Shown here one piece after another: positions 1-7,400 of a DNA stretch of 7,914 bases. The stretch spans positions 1 to 7,914 of the forward strand of contig JAILAA010000131.1 in NCBI GenBank assembly GCA_024681875.1. Reading direction: 5' to 3'. Source of the stretch: Prevotella sp. Lineage in GTDB: Bacteria; Bacteroidota; Bacteroidia; Bacteroidales; Bacteroidaceae. The translations under genes were made by a program, and so were the position numbers. The notes below the pieces were generated by a model, which was given only the letters and a program-made list of their open reading frames with translations, was not told the origin of the DNA and made no database searches. The first letter of the stretch is position 1. Each line of letters opens with the position of its first letter.

Positions 1-191
1 ATTTGACATAAGAACATAAGGACATAAGTACACGTGGGATGATTTGACATAAGAACATAAGGACATAAGTACACGTGGGATGATTTGACATAAGAACATA
101 AGGACATAAGTACACGTGAGATGATTTGACATAAGAACATAAGGACATAAGTTCATGTGAGATGATTTGACATAAGAACATAAGGACATAA
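1..191. repeat. 41-bp tandem repeat array with octamer substructure
   Basis: Four complete 41-bp units start at 1, 42, 83 and 124, and a fifth, partial unit runs 165-191. Each unit begins TTTGACATAAGAACATAAGG and contains three ACATAAG boxes spaced 8 bp apart, followed by a GTACACGTGGGATG-like tail. Units 1 and 2 are identical, unit 3 has one G-to-A change in the tail, and unit 4 keeps that change and adds two more, so the copies diverge towards the gene. The array starts at the window edge and may extend further upstream. There are stop codons in the repeat (TAA in ACATAAG) and 41 is not a multiple of 3, so it is not coding. Function is unknown; it could be a protein-binding array, a transcribed structured leader or a neutral minisatellite. 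Confidence 0.95.
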
Positions 192-215
192 AGGCTGTGC
201 CTAATATATGTCCTT
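182..215. repeat. Nested hairpin at the junction of the two arrays
   Basis: AAGGACATA (182-190) is complementary to TATGTCCTT (207-215). Inside the loop, AGGC (192-195) pairs with GCCT (199-202) around a TGT tip. The structure sits exactly where the motif orientation flips from array 1 to array 2. No T-run follows it, so it does not look like an intrinsic terminator. Confidence 0.6.
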
Positions 216-360
216 CTAACTAAAAATTTGTTCTTTTGTTCTTCTGTCAAAAATAAGTTCTTCGGTTCTTCTGACTAAAAATTTGTTCTTTTGTCCTTCT
301 GTCAAAAAAGTACATCTGTTCTTCTGTCAAAAAAGCACCTCTGTCTGTCAAAAAAAAAAA
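211..360. repeat. Degenerate inverted array of the same motif; kdgK leader
   Basis: This non-coding stretch repeats a pyrimidine-rich motif of the form TTGTTCTTCTGTCAAAAA. A 35-bp copy at 219-253 recurs at 274-308 with one T/C difference (55-bp offset), and shorter copies end at about 334 and 354. Its motif is the reverse complement of the array-1 unit: positions 166-190 and 227-251 are complementary at 21 of 25 positions, plus one G-T wobble. The array ends in an A11 run (350-360) two bases before the kdgK ATG, so the A-rich leader replaces a Shine-Dalgarno site. TACATCTG at 311-318 matches the Bacteroidetes -7 consensus TAnnTTTG at all but one defined base, with TTTG at 290-293 upstream, and is a weak promoter candidate. 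Confidence 0.85.
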
Positions 361-362
361 TT

Positions 363-1394
363 ATGGAAAAGAAAATAGTCACCTTCGGCGAGCTGTTGCT
401 CCGCTTCTCAAAACACGACCATCAGCGTCTCAGTCAAGGCAACATGTTCACCAGCCTCTACGGAGGCAGCGAGGCAAACGTGGCCGTCAGTCTGGCCACA
501 CTGGGCGATAGGGTAGAGTATGTCACCCGTCTGCCCGAGACACCTGTCGGCCACGCCGGCGTCATGCGCTTGCAGGAACTGGGCGTCGACTGTCACAATG
601 TGCTCTGGGGGGGGCAGCGCATCGGTACCTACTATTTTGAACCTGCCGCAGGCATGCGCTCCGCGAAGGTTGTTTACGACCGTGCCGGTTCGGCATGTTC
701 AGAACTCAAGCCGGGCATGATTCCCTGGCACAACATACTGAAGGATGCCCAGGTGCTGCATATCTCAGGCATCACATCGGCCATCTCCCGCAGCGCCCTC
801 GACGCTACCGTCGAAGCCCTCGACATCGCTGACGAGATGGGCGTCCTCGTCTCCTACGACATCAACTACCGCAAGAATCTCTGGCGTTATGAGGGAGCCG
901 ACCCGCGCGCTACCCTCGGCATGCTCCTCTCCCGCTGTGACATGATGTTCGGCGATGCCATCGAGTTCGAATGGCTCAGCCAGCGGGCGCAGCCGCCCTA
1001 TACGGCCACCGATACACATTTCCAGATGCAGATGGACGAATATCGCGAGTGGTTCGAAGACCTCCACCGCCAGTTCCCCCGCTGCCGCAAGTGGCTTATG
1101 GGCATGCGCAACATGGTGGCCTCCAGCCGTCACCTGCTCACCGCCCTGCTCTACACCAGCGACGATGGTAAGGAGTATGAGCTTCTCAAAGCTCCCATCC
1201 ACGACATCAACGGCGTCGTAGACCCGTCGGGAGTGGGCGATGCCTTCATGGCCGGACTGCTGCACGCTGTCAACGCCTTCCCCGGCGACAATCAGCTCCA
1301 GCTGAACTATTCGCTTGCCGCCTCGGCACTTAAAAATACCATCCCCGGTGACTTCAACCTGGCCACCGACGAGGAAATAAGACTCTATCTATGA
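363..1394 (+). CDS. kdgK: 2-dehydro-3-deoxygluconokinase-like PfkB sugar kinase
   Basis: A cytoplasmic carbohydrate kinase of the ribokinase/PfkB family, 343 aa, full length. KdgK enzymes phosphorylate 2-keto-3-deoxygluconate to KDPG with ATP in hexuronate and pectin catabolism. Visible motifs: the sugar-side glycine motif GGSEANVAV (34-42); the KDG-kinase-like stretch YYFEPAAGMR then VVYDRAGSA (90-111); YDINYRKNLW, resembling the DxNYRxxLW of KdgK enzymes; and the C-terminal PfkB signature DPSGVGDAFMAG (from 287), with D293 as the expected catalytic base. The usual Thr-Thr or Thr-Gly after the first Asp is Pro-Ser here. I chose ATG 363 because MEKKIVTFGELLLRF begins the domain; the open frame back to a TTG at 291 merely translates the repeat array. 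The stop overlaps the phoH start (ATGA). A G8 tract lies at 607-614. No aldolase or uronate gene is visible, so the substrate rests on motifs only; another sugar kinase specificity is possible. Confidence 0.82.
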   Translation: MEKKIVTFGELLLRFSKHDHQRLSQGNMFTSLYGGSEANVAVSLATLGDRVEYVTRLPETPVGHAGVMRLQELGVDCHNVLWGGQRIGTYYFEPAAGMRSAKVVYDRAGSACSELKPGMIPWHNILKDAQVLHISGITSAISRSALDATVEALDIADEMGVLVSYDINYRKNLWRYEGADPRATLGMLLSRCDMMFGDAIEFEWLSQRAQPPYTATDTHFQMQMDEYREWFEDLHRQFPRCRKWLMGMRNMVASSRHLLTALLYTSDDGKEYELLKAPIHDINGVVDPSGVGDAFMAGLLHAVNAFPGDNQLQLNYSLAASALKNTIPGDFNLATDEEIRLYL

Positions 1395-2341
1395 CAGAGA
1401 AACACATCGTACTGGAAGACATCGATGCCGTCATGTTCTACGGCGTAGGCAATGCCCACCTGCAGATGCTGAAGGCACTCTATCCCAAGCTGCGCATCGT
1501 GGCCCGTGATAATGTCATTCGCGTGCTGGGCGACGAGCAGCAGATGGCTGCTTTTGAAGAGAGCGTGGAGAAGATGCGGCAGCATCTGCTGAAGTTCAAC
1601 TCCCTGACCGAGGAAGACATCCTCGACATCACCCGTGGCAAACGTCTCAACGACGACGTGCCCGACGACGTGGTATGCTACAGCATCAGCGGACGGGCCA
1701 TCAAGGCCCGCTCCCAGAACCAGCAGCGGCTCATCGATGCCTACCACGAGAACGACATGGTGTTTGCCGTAGGGCCTGCGGGAACAGGCAAGACCTACCT
1801 CTCCATCGCATTGGCGGTGAAGGCGCTGAAGGAGAAGAGTGCCAAGAAGATTATTCTCAGTCGGCCGGCCGTGGAAGCCGGCGAGAAGCTCGGGTTTCTG
1901 CCCGGCGACATGAAGGACAAGATAGACCCCTACCTCCAGCCCCTCTACGACGCGCTGGAAGACATGCTGCCGCAGGTGAAGCTGCAGGACATGATGGAGA
2001 AGCACGTCATTCAGATTGCCCCGCTTGCCTTCATGCGCGGACGAACGCTCAGTGACGCTGTGGTCATCCTCGACGAGGCACAGAACACCACACCCGCACA
2101 AATACGCATGTTCCTCACTCGCATGGGATGGAACACCAAGATGATCATCACTGGCGACACCTCGCAGATAGACCTGCCCCACTCTCAGAAGAGCGGACTC
2201 ATCGAAGCCCTGCATATCCTTTCTGGCGTGGAGGGCATCGGCATCGTCAACCTCTCAGAGAAAGACATCGTCCGCCACAAGCTAGTGACCCGCATCGTCC
2301 ACGCCTACGAAGACCACGACAAAGAGGCAAACCTCACGTAG
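1391..2341 (+). CDS. phoH: PhoH-family P-loop ATPase (PhoL/YbeZ-like)
   Basis: A predicted cytoplasmic ATPase of the PhoH family, 316 aa, which is the normal size for this family. An N-terminal region of about 100 residues looks like the small nucleic-acid-binding domain of PhoH/PhoL proteins, followed by the ATPase domain: Walker A GPAGTGKT (128-135), Walker B VVILDEAQN (224-232), and the downstream TGDTSQIDLP segment typical of the family. PhoH proteins resemble the helicase-type P-loop core and have been linked to RNA metabolism, often together with YbeY; the exact role is unsettled. The start ATG overlaps the kdgK stop codon by 4 nt, pointing to translational coupling. The 3' end lies 7 bp from the stop of the convergent AraC gene, leaving no space for a separate terminator. 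The naming is confident; the cellular function is only as clear as it is for the family. Confidence 0.95.
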   Translation: MTEKHIVLEDIDAVMFYGVGNAHLQMLKALYPKLRIVARDNVIRVLGDEQQMAAFEESVEKMRQHLLKFNSLTEEDILDITRGKRLNDDVPDDVVCYSISGRAIKARSQNQQRLIDAYHENDMVFAVGPAGTGKTYLSIALAVKALKEKSAKKIILSRPAVEAGEKLGFLPGDMKDKIDPYLQPLYDALEDMLPQVKLQDMMEKHVIQIAPLAFMRGRTLSDAVVILDEAQNTTPAQIRMFLTRMGWNTKMIITGDTSQIDLPHSQKSGLIEALHILSGVEGIGIVNLSEKDIVRHKLVTRIVHAYEDHDKEANLT

Positions 2342-2348
2342 TTCTGCG

Positions 2349-3230
2349 TTAGTGGTGACGGAAATATACGGGTGTCTGGCCGAAATGTTCTTTTACATAT
2401 TTGCCAAAGAAGGAAGGATTGGGGAAACCGAGGAGGTCGCAGATTTGCTTGATGCTGTAGTCGGTCTGCTTGAGGTAATAGCGGATGTCCTCTAACACAT
2501 GCTCCGTAATCCATTCGTTGGCAGTCCTGCCAGAGTGCTTCTTGCATAGTGAAGAAAGATATTTGGGCGAGATACAGAGTTCGTTGGCATACCATTCCAC
2601 GGTACGATGCTTTACATCTATAGTATGCAGGAGGTCGAGGAAACGCTGAAAGTGATTATTGCTGGTGTGCGCATCTATAGAGGTGCCATCGTTAAGCATT
2701 CGTTGTTTCATGGCTCCACAAAGTCCGAGAATTCCTCCTCGCAGAAGCGACTGGATGACATCAGAGCGGAAGGGATGGTTGATTCTTTTATCAAAGCACA
2801 GACGAAGCATTTCATAGAAATTGGTATAGAACTGCAGGTCTGCCTCTTCCATCGTAATGACATGCATTCTGTGGACATAGACCACATCGTTCCAGACATT
2901 CATCTTCTCGTGCAGAAAACTCTGCAGGATACGATTGGTGAAGAACATTCCCTTCAGCTGAAAGTCGGGACTTACCATTAGGTTGGTAACGATGATGTTT
3001 TGGTGGAGGATGGCCACCTGATTCTTATGCAGTTCTATTGCCTGCCCGTTGAGCGTGCCCTGAACTTTGCCTTCCAGGCAGATGGCAATGCCGTTCATCG
3101 ATACATGGGCAGTGCTGATTTCGGCAAACTTTTGGATGTTGTCGACTATCACGATGTCGTTGTCGGAATAGCCGATATGGATGTCCTCATTGCCGGTAAG
3201 AGTCTGGAGCGAAATCTCTTCTCGTTGCAT
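2349..3230 (-). CDS. AraC-family transcriptional regulator
   Basis: A 293-aa DNA-binding regulator. Residues about 1-170 form an N-terminal sensing region with cupin-like beta segments (around IAICLEGKVQGTLNGQAIEL, 48-67); the ligand is unknown. The C-terminal AraC/XylS domain (about 195-293) shows both helix-turn-helix units: VEWYANELCISPKYLSSLCK (211-230) and SIKQICDLLGFPNPSFFGKY (259-278), ending in the family hallmark EHFGQTPVYFR. The start at 3230 is the first ATG after an in-frame stop upstream. The gene is transcribed away from the efflux operon and shares its 181-bp upstream region, the usual arrangement for a local regulator of a drug or bile-type pump, so it probably controls that operon; this is inference. 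A TAACTTTG -7 element lies 20 nt upstream of the start codon. Confidence 0.93.
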   Translation of the reverse strand: MQREEISLQTLTGNEDIHIGYSDNDIVIVDNIQKFAEISTAHVSMNGIAICLEGKVQGTLNGQAIELHKNQVAILHQNIIVTNLMVSPDFQLKGMFFTNRILQSFLHEKMNVWNDVVYVHRMHVITMEEADLQFYTNFYEMLRLCFDKRINHPFRSDVIQSLLRGGILGLCGAMKQRMLNDGTSIDAHTSNNHFQRFLDLLHTIDVKHRTVEWYANELCISPKYLSSLCKKHSGRTANEWITEHVLEDIRYYLKQTDYSIKQICDLLGFPNPSFFGKYVKEHFGQTPVYFRHH

Positions 3231-3250
3231 AGCATGTTTGATTTTGGATG

Positions 3251-3258
3251 CAAAGTTA
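3251..3258 (-). promoter_or_regulatory. Bacteroidetes-type -7 element for the AraC gene
   Basis: Read on the - strand, this is TAACTTTG, an exact match to TAnnTTTG. It ends 20 nt before the AraC start codon, predicting a very short leader. No TTTG is found at the usual -33 spacing, so the promoter may be weak or regulator-assisted. Confidence 0.55.
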
Positions 3259-3344
3259 CGTATTTTATATCAAAAAATATGTTCGATTTGTATTGTAATA
3301 TTTCCCGTTTTACATGCAGTGGCCAAATCTATAAGAAAAAAAGA

Positions 3345-3375
3345 CAAATAGGACATAAACATTACACAAAAAGGA
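3345..3375 (+). promoter_or_regulatory. Candidate regulator boxes (direct repeat, 22-bp spacing)
   Basis: CAAATAGGA (3345-3353) and CAAAAAGGA (3367-3375) match at 8 of 9 positions and start 22 bp apart, about two helical turns. A weaker CAAAT lies another 21 bp upstream (3324-3328). AraC-type proteins often bind paired direct half-sites on one DNA face, and these flank the expected -33 region just upstream of the pump -7 element, a geometry suited to activation. The site assignment is inference; AT-rich chance similarity is possible. Confidence 0.3.
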
Positions 3376-3377
3376 AG

Positions 3378-3385
3378 TACTTTTG
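3378..3385 (+). promoter_or_regulatory. Bacteroidetes-type -7 element for the efflux operon
   Basis: TACTTTTG is an exact TAnnTTTG match, 26 nt upstream of the adaptor ATG. No clear TTTG -33 element sits about 20 bp upstream, consistent with a promoter that depends on an activator. The start codon is preceded by AGGA at 3407-3410, only 1 nt away, so it is a poor Shine-Dalgarno site. Confidence 0.6.
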
Positions 3386-3411
3386 CAACGGATTTATCAA
3401 ACATTCAGGAA

Positions 3412-4464
3412 ATGAAAAAAGGAATTATTGGACTATTGGCTGTCCTCATGGTATGCAGTTGTAGTGAAAGGCAACAGGCCGGAGACGGCGCGCAGGAAAC
3501 GAAGAAAGAAAGCGAAGTGAAGGCTCCGACGCGTGTGAAGACAGAAGTGGTGTCGGCTGCCAGTGATATGACGGGTCAGACTTTCGTTGGCATCGTGGAA
3601 GAGCGCGAAGGCACGGCTGTCAGCTTTACGGGCATGGGCGTGGTGAAGCGTGTGCTGGTGAACGAGGGGCAGACCGTGGGTCGCGGACAACTGCTAGCAG
3701 AGATGGACGATACCCAGGCCCGCAACCTGCTTGCTGGTGCTGAGGCTCAGATGAACCAGGCCAATGATGCGCTGGAACGCTATAAGATGCTGCACGACAA
3801 CGGATCGCTGCCCGAGGTGCAGTGGGTGGAAATCCAGAGCAAGGTGGCTCAGGCGAAGTCGCAATATGAGGTTGCGAGGAAGAACCTGGCCGACTGTCGG
3901 CTGACGGCTCCCGTGAGCGGCATCATCGGAAAGAAGCTCGTCGGGGCAGGGGAGACGGCCATGCCCTCGCAGGCGGTAGTGACCATCCTCGACATCAGTA
4001 GCGTGAAGGTGAAGGTGGCCGTTCCGGAGACAGAGATCAGCAGCATTACTGCGTCTACGCCCTCCACCATCTATGTTGATGCAGCCCAGCAACAAGTCAG
4101 CGGCGGGAAAATAGAGAAAGGCATTCAGGCGGACGCGCTCACACATACTTACGAAGTGAGAATCAATGTGCAGAACAGTGACAGGAAACTGTTGCCGGGG
4201 ATGGTGGCCTCCGTTCAGTTTGTTGCGATAGTATCGCAACATACAGGACAGCTGATGCTGCCTGTGACATCGGTGCAGAAGAAAGCTGACGGGACGCTGT
4301 TTGTTTGGACGGTGGACAACGACAGCAAAGCACGCCGCACAACGGTGAGCACGGGAGAGATACAGGGTAACCGCATTGCCATCGGAAGCGGCTTGGAAAT
4401 AGGGCAGCGTGTGGTGACCGAGGGCTATCAGAAACTGAGTGAAGGAACAAGAGTTGTCTATTGA
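3412..4464 (+). CDS. RND efflux periplasmic adaptor (membrane fusion lipoprotein)
   Basis: A 350-aa HlyD/AcrA-type adaptor that bridges the inner-membrane RND pump and the outer-membrane channel in the periplasm. The N-terminus is a lipoprotein signal, with hydrophobic residues 5-14 and a V-C-S-C lipobox making C17 the likely lipidated cysteine. Domain order follows the family: first lipoyl half about 69-99 (VLVNEGQTVGRGQLLAEMD), alpha-helical hairpin about 101-160, second lipoyl half about 163-195 (LTAPVSGIIGKKLVGAGE), beta-barrel about 196-272 ending KLLPGMVASVQF, then a membrane-proximal domain to the end. It is the first gene of the pump operon and its stop codon is 3 nt before the permease start. 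A perfect 21-bp palindrome lies inside the gene near the end of the beta-barrel. Substrate cannot be read from the sequence. Confidence 0.94.
   Translation: MKKGIIGLLAVLMVCSCSERQQAGDGAQETKKESEVKAPTRVKTEVVSAASDMTGQTFVGIVEEREGTAVSFTGMGVVKRVLVNEGQTVGRGQLLAEMDDTQARNLLAGAEAQMNQANDALERYKMLHDNGSLPEVQWVEIQSKVAQAKSQYEVARKNLADCRLTAPVSGIIGKKLVGAGETAMPSQAVVTILDISSVKVKVAVPETEISSITASTPSTIYVDAAQQQVSGGKIEKGIQADALTHTYEVRINVQNSDRKLLPGMVASVQFVAIVSQHTGQLMLPVTSVQKKADGTLFVWTVDNDSKARRTTVSTGEIQGNRIAIGSGLEIGQRVVTEGYQKLSEGTRVVY
4221..4241. repeat. Perfect 10+1+10 palindrome within the adaptor gene
   Basis: TGTTGCGATA (4221-4230) and TATCGCAACA (4232-4241) are exact reverse complements around a single G. In frame it encodes the FVAIVSQH segment between the beta-barrel and membrane-proximal domains. 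Role unknown; it could be a protein-binding site or chance. Confidence 0.85.
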
Positions 4465-4467
4465 AAC

Positions 4468-7400
4468 ATGGAACAGAAACAATATACAATCGCGGGTTCA
4501 ACCCCCCAGCCCTCTCGCTCCGGCTCTGATGGCTTCCAAGGCAAGAACCTTGGGGGCTTGGGCTGGATGAAATGGCCATTGGAACACTACTCTATATCGC
4601 TGCTCCTGGTGGCCATATTGTTCATACTGGGCATCTATGGCATGTATGTGATGCCGAAGGACGAGTTCCCCCATGCCACCATCCGTCAGGGGGTGGTGGT
4701 AGCCGTCTATCCCGGTGCTACCAGCGAAGAGGTGGAACAGCAGGTGGCACGCCCGTTGGAGCGCTATCTGTTTACATACGGCGAGGTGAACCGCACAAAG
4801 ACCATCACCACTTCGCAAAACGGCATGTGCATCGTGATGGTGCGCCTGAACGATGAGGTGAGCAATAAGGACGAGGTATGGTCGAAGATCAAGCACGGCC
4901 TGAATGCTTTCAAGATGCAGTTACCCTCTGGCGTGCTGGCCATTGTGGTGAACGATGACTTCGGAAACACCTCGGCGCTGCTCATTGCCATCGAGAGCGA
5001 CCAGCGCAGCTACCGCGAGCTGAAACAATACAGCGACGATCTGAGCGACCGTCTGCGCCGCATTCCCTCGGTGGCCAACGTCAAGCTTTTCGGTGAGCAG
5101 AAGGAGCAAATCTCACTCTATATCGACCGCCAGCGCCTGCAGGCCTACGGCATAGGTCAGCAGATGCTCTTCTCCCACCTGCAAGCCGAGGGCATCACGA
5201 CCATGAGCGGCAGCATCAGCGACGACGACCAGCAGATACCCATCCATATCGAGACGACGGAAGACAGCGAAGAGGAGATTGCCAATCAGATTATCTTCTC
5301 CGACCCCGCCAGTGGAAAGGTGGTACGTGTGAGGGATATTGCCCGTGTGGTCCGTGAGTACGAGCCGATGGCCAGCCGTATCGAGCAGAACGGCCATCCC
5401 TGCATGCTGCTGTCGATGGAGATGACGCCCGGCAACAACGTGATTCAATATGGCAAGGAGGTGGACCGCGTGCTCGATGAGTTCCGCGCCAATGAGCTGC
5501 CCGAGGATGTGAACGTGACTCGAATAGCCGACAAGCCGAAGGTGGTGTCGTTGAGCATCACGTCTTTCCTGCGCGACCTGCTCATCTCCATGGCGATTAT
5601 TATCCTTGTGATGATGGTGCTCTTCCCGTTGCGTTCGGCCATTGTGGCTGCCATAACCATCCCGCTGAGTACTTTCGTCTCTGTGGCTATCATGTATATG
5701 ATGGGCATCGAGCTGAACATCGTGACGCTGGCGGCGCTCATTGTAGTGCTGGGAATGATTGTGGATAATTCTATTGTCGTGATCGACGGCTATCTGGAAT
5801 ACTTGGGAAAGGGGTACGAGCCAAAGGTGGCTGCCATCGAGTCGGCCAGGCAGTATTTCATGCCGATGATGCTGGCCACCATCTGCATCTGTGCCATCTT
5901 CTATCCTTTCCTCCTCACGATGAAGGGCGTGTTCCACGACTGTCTGGAGGACTTCCCCGTCACCATCACCATCAACCTGATGGTGTCGCTCTTCCTGGCC
6001 GTGACGGTGATTCCGTTCCTGGAGGTGAAGCTGATTAAAGCCCCAAAAGCCTCCCTTTCGTCCTCTGAGGGGGGCACCATAGTCTCATCCTCTGCCAGCA
6101 AAACTATAGGAGCCCCCTCGGGGACCGTCGTGGGTGCTTCTGAGGATTCTGAGGCCACTGGGTCTATCACCCGTTGGGTACAGAACACCTACAACCATGT
6201 GCTCTCGTGGACTTTCCGGCATCCTTGGCTTACGATTGGTGGCGGCATCTGTCTCATTCTGCTGTCGATGCTCATTCTTCCCACGCTGAAGATACGACTC
6301 TTCCCCTACGCCGACCGCGACCAGTTTGCCGTAGAGATATTCCTGCCCGACGGCAAGGGCCTGGCCGAAACCGAGGTGGTGGCCGATTCTGTCGCCCACG
6401 TGTTGGAGAAAGACGAGCGTGTCACGGGAATTACGGCATTCGTCGGCTGCTCGTCTCCCCGTTTCATGGATGCCTATGCGCCCCAGATAGCCGGCAGCAA
6501 CTATGCCCAGTTCATCGTTAATACCAAGAGCGATAAGGCTACTATCGATTTGCTGGCAACCTATCAGCCCCAACTCAGCGAGGCATTCCCCAATGCATAC
6601 GTGAAGTTCAAACGGTTGGATTATCTCGAGGTCAACGAACTGGAATACCGTTTTTATGGCGAAAACCTTGACTCACTGCATGTGGTGGCCGAGCGAATGA
6701 TGGAGCGCATGCGCCAGATGCCGGAATTGGAATGGGTGCATACAGATTATTTCCAGCCCCAACCGATTATCAATGTAGAGCTTGACCCCGTCACGTCGGC
6801 ACAACTCGGCATCACCCGCACCACTGCCCAGCTGGCCCTGAGTGCCATATCGAGCGACCTGCGCGTGGGACAGATCTGGGAGGGAAACTACGAGCTGCCC
6901 ATAGTTGTCAAGGACGATACTGATATGACCTTCTCCAGTGTAGAGGGGCTGGGCATCTCCTCGCCGATGACGATGCTTTCTGCTGGCCTGAATACGGCCA
7001 ACACTACCGTTCCGCTGCGCCAGATAGCCAAGGTGAAACCCAAATGGAGCGAGAGCCGCATCATGCATCGCGGCGGTGAGCGCTGCATCACCGTGACGGC
7101 CCAGTTTGCCCAGGGGGTCTATACCGCCAAGGTGGAAAAGGAGCTTGCCCGCATCATGCAGCAGGAGATACTGCTGCCGCAAGGTGTGCGCACCGAGGTG
7201 GGCGGCGAGATAGAGTACGGCGACGAGGCTTTGCCTCAGATTGCCGGTGGCTTATTCATCGCTTGGGTTATCGTGTTCTTTTTCCTGCTCTTCAACTTCA
7301 AGAAGTATGGTGTCACTTTCGTCTGCATAGCGGCCCTCGGCTTGATGTTGCCCGGTGCTCTTATCGGTTTGGGATTGATGAATCGTGCGCTCGGCCTCAC

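Noticed and set aside
3..190. E. coli-type promoters from TTGACA in each repeat
   Set aside because: TTGACA is present in every unit, but no good TATAAT follows at 16-18 bp, and Bacteroidetes use a different promoter consensus.
1..191. CRISPR array
   Set aside because: The whole 41-bp unit is repeated, including the part that would be the spacer, so there are no unique spacers, and no cas genes are present.
182..215. Intrinsic terminator of an upstream gene
   Set aside because: The hairpin is followed by CTAACTAAAAA rather than a T-run, and no upstream gene is visible in the window.
291..362. N-terminal extension of the kinase from a TTG at 291
   Set aside because: It translates the repeat array into low-complexity sequence unlike any PfkB N-terminus; the conserved domain begins at ATG 363.
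1862..1871. CGGCCGGCCG palindrome in phoH
   Set aside because: Short, GC-rich and explained by codons for Arg-Pro-Ala-Val; no sign of function.
1385..2215. Long antisense open frame opposite phoH
   Set aside because: It is a shadow of the phoH codons, with His/Val/Leu-rich composition and no recognisable domain; phoH has clear Walker motifs.
2607..3464. Plus-strand open frames opposite the AraC gene and across the intergenic region
   Set aside because: They are antisense to a gene with clear AraC motifs or run across the promoter region; no domain or start signal supports them.
5113..5937. Antisense open frame of 274 codons inside the RND gene
   Set aside because: His/Asp/Arg-rich shadow of a conserved membrane-protein coding sequence, with no independent support.
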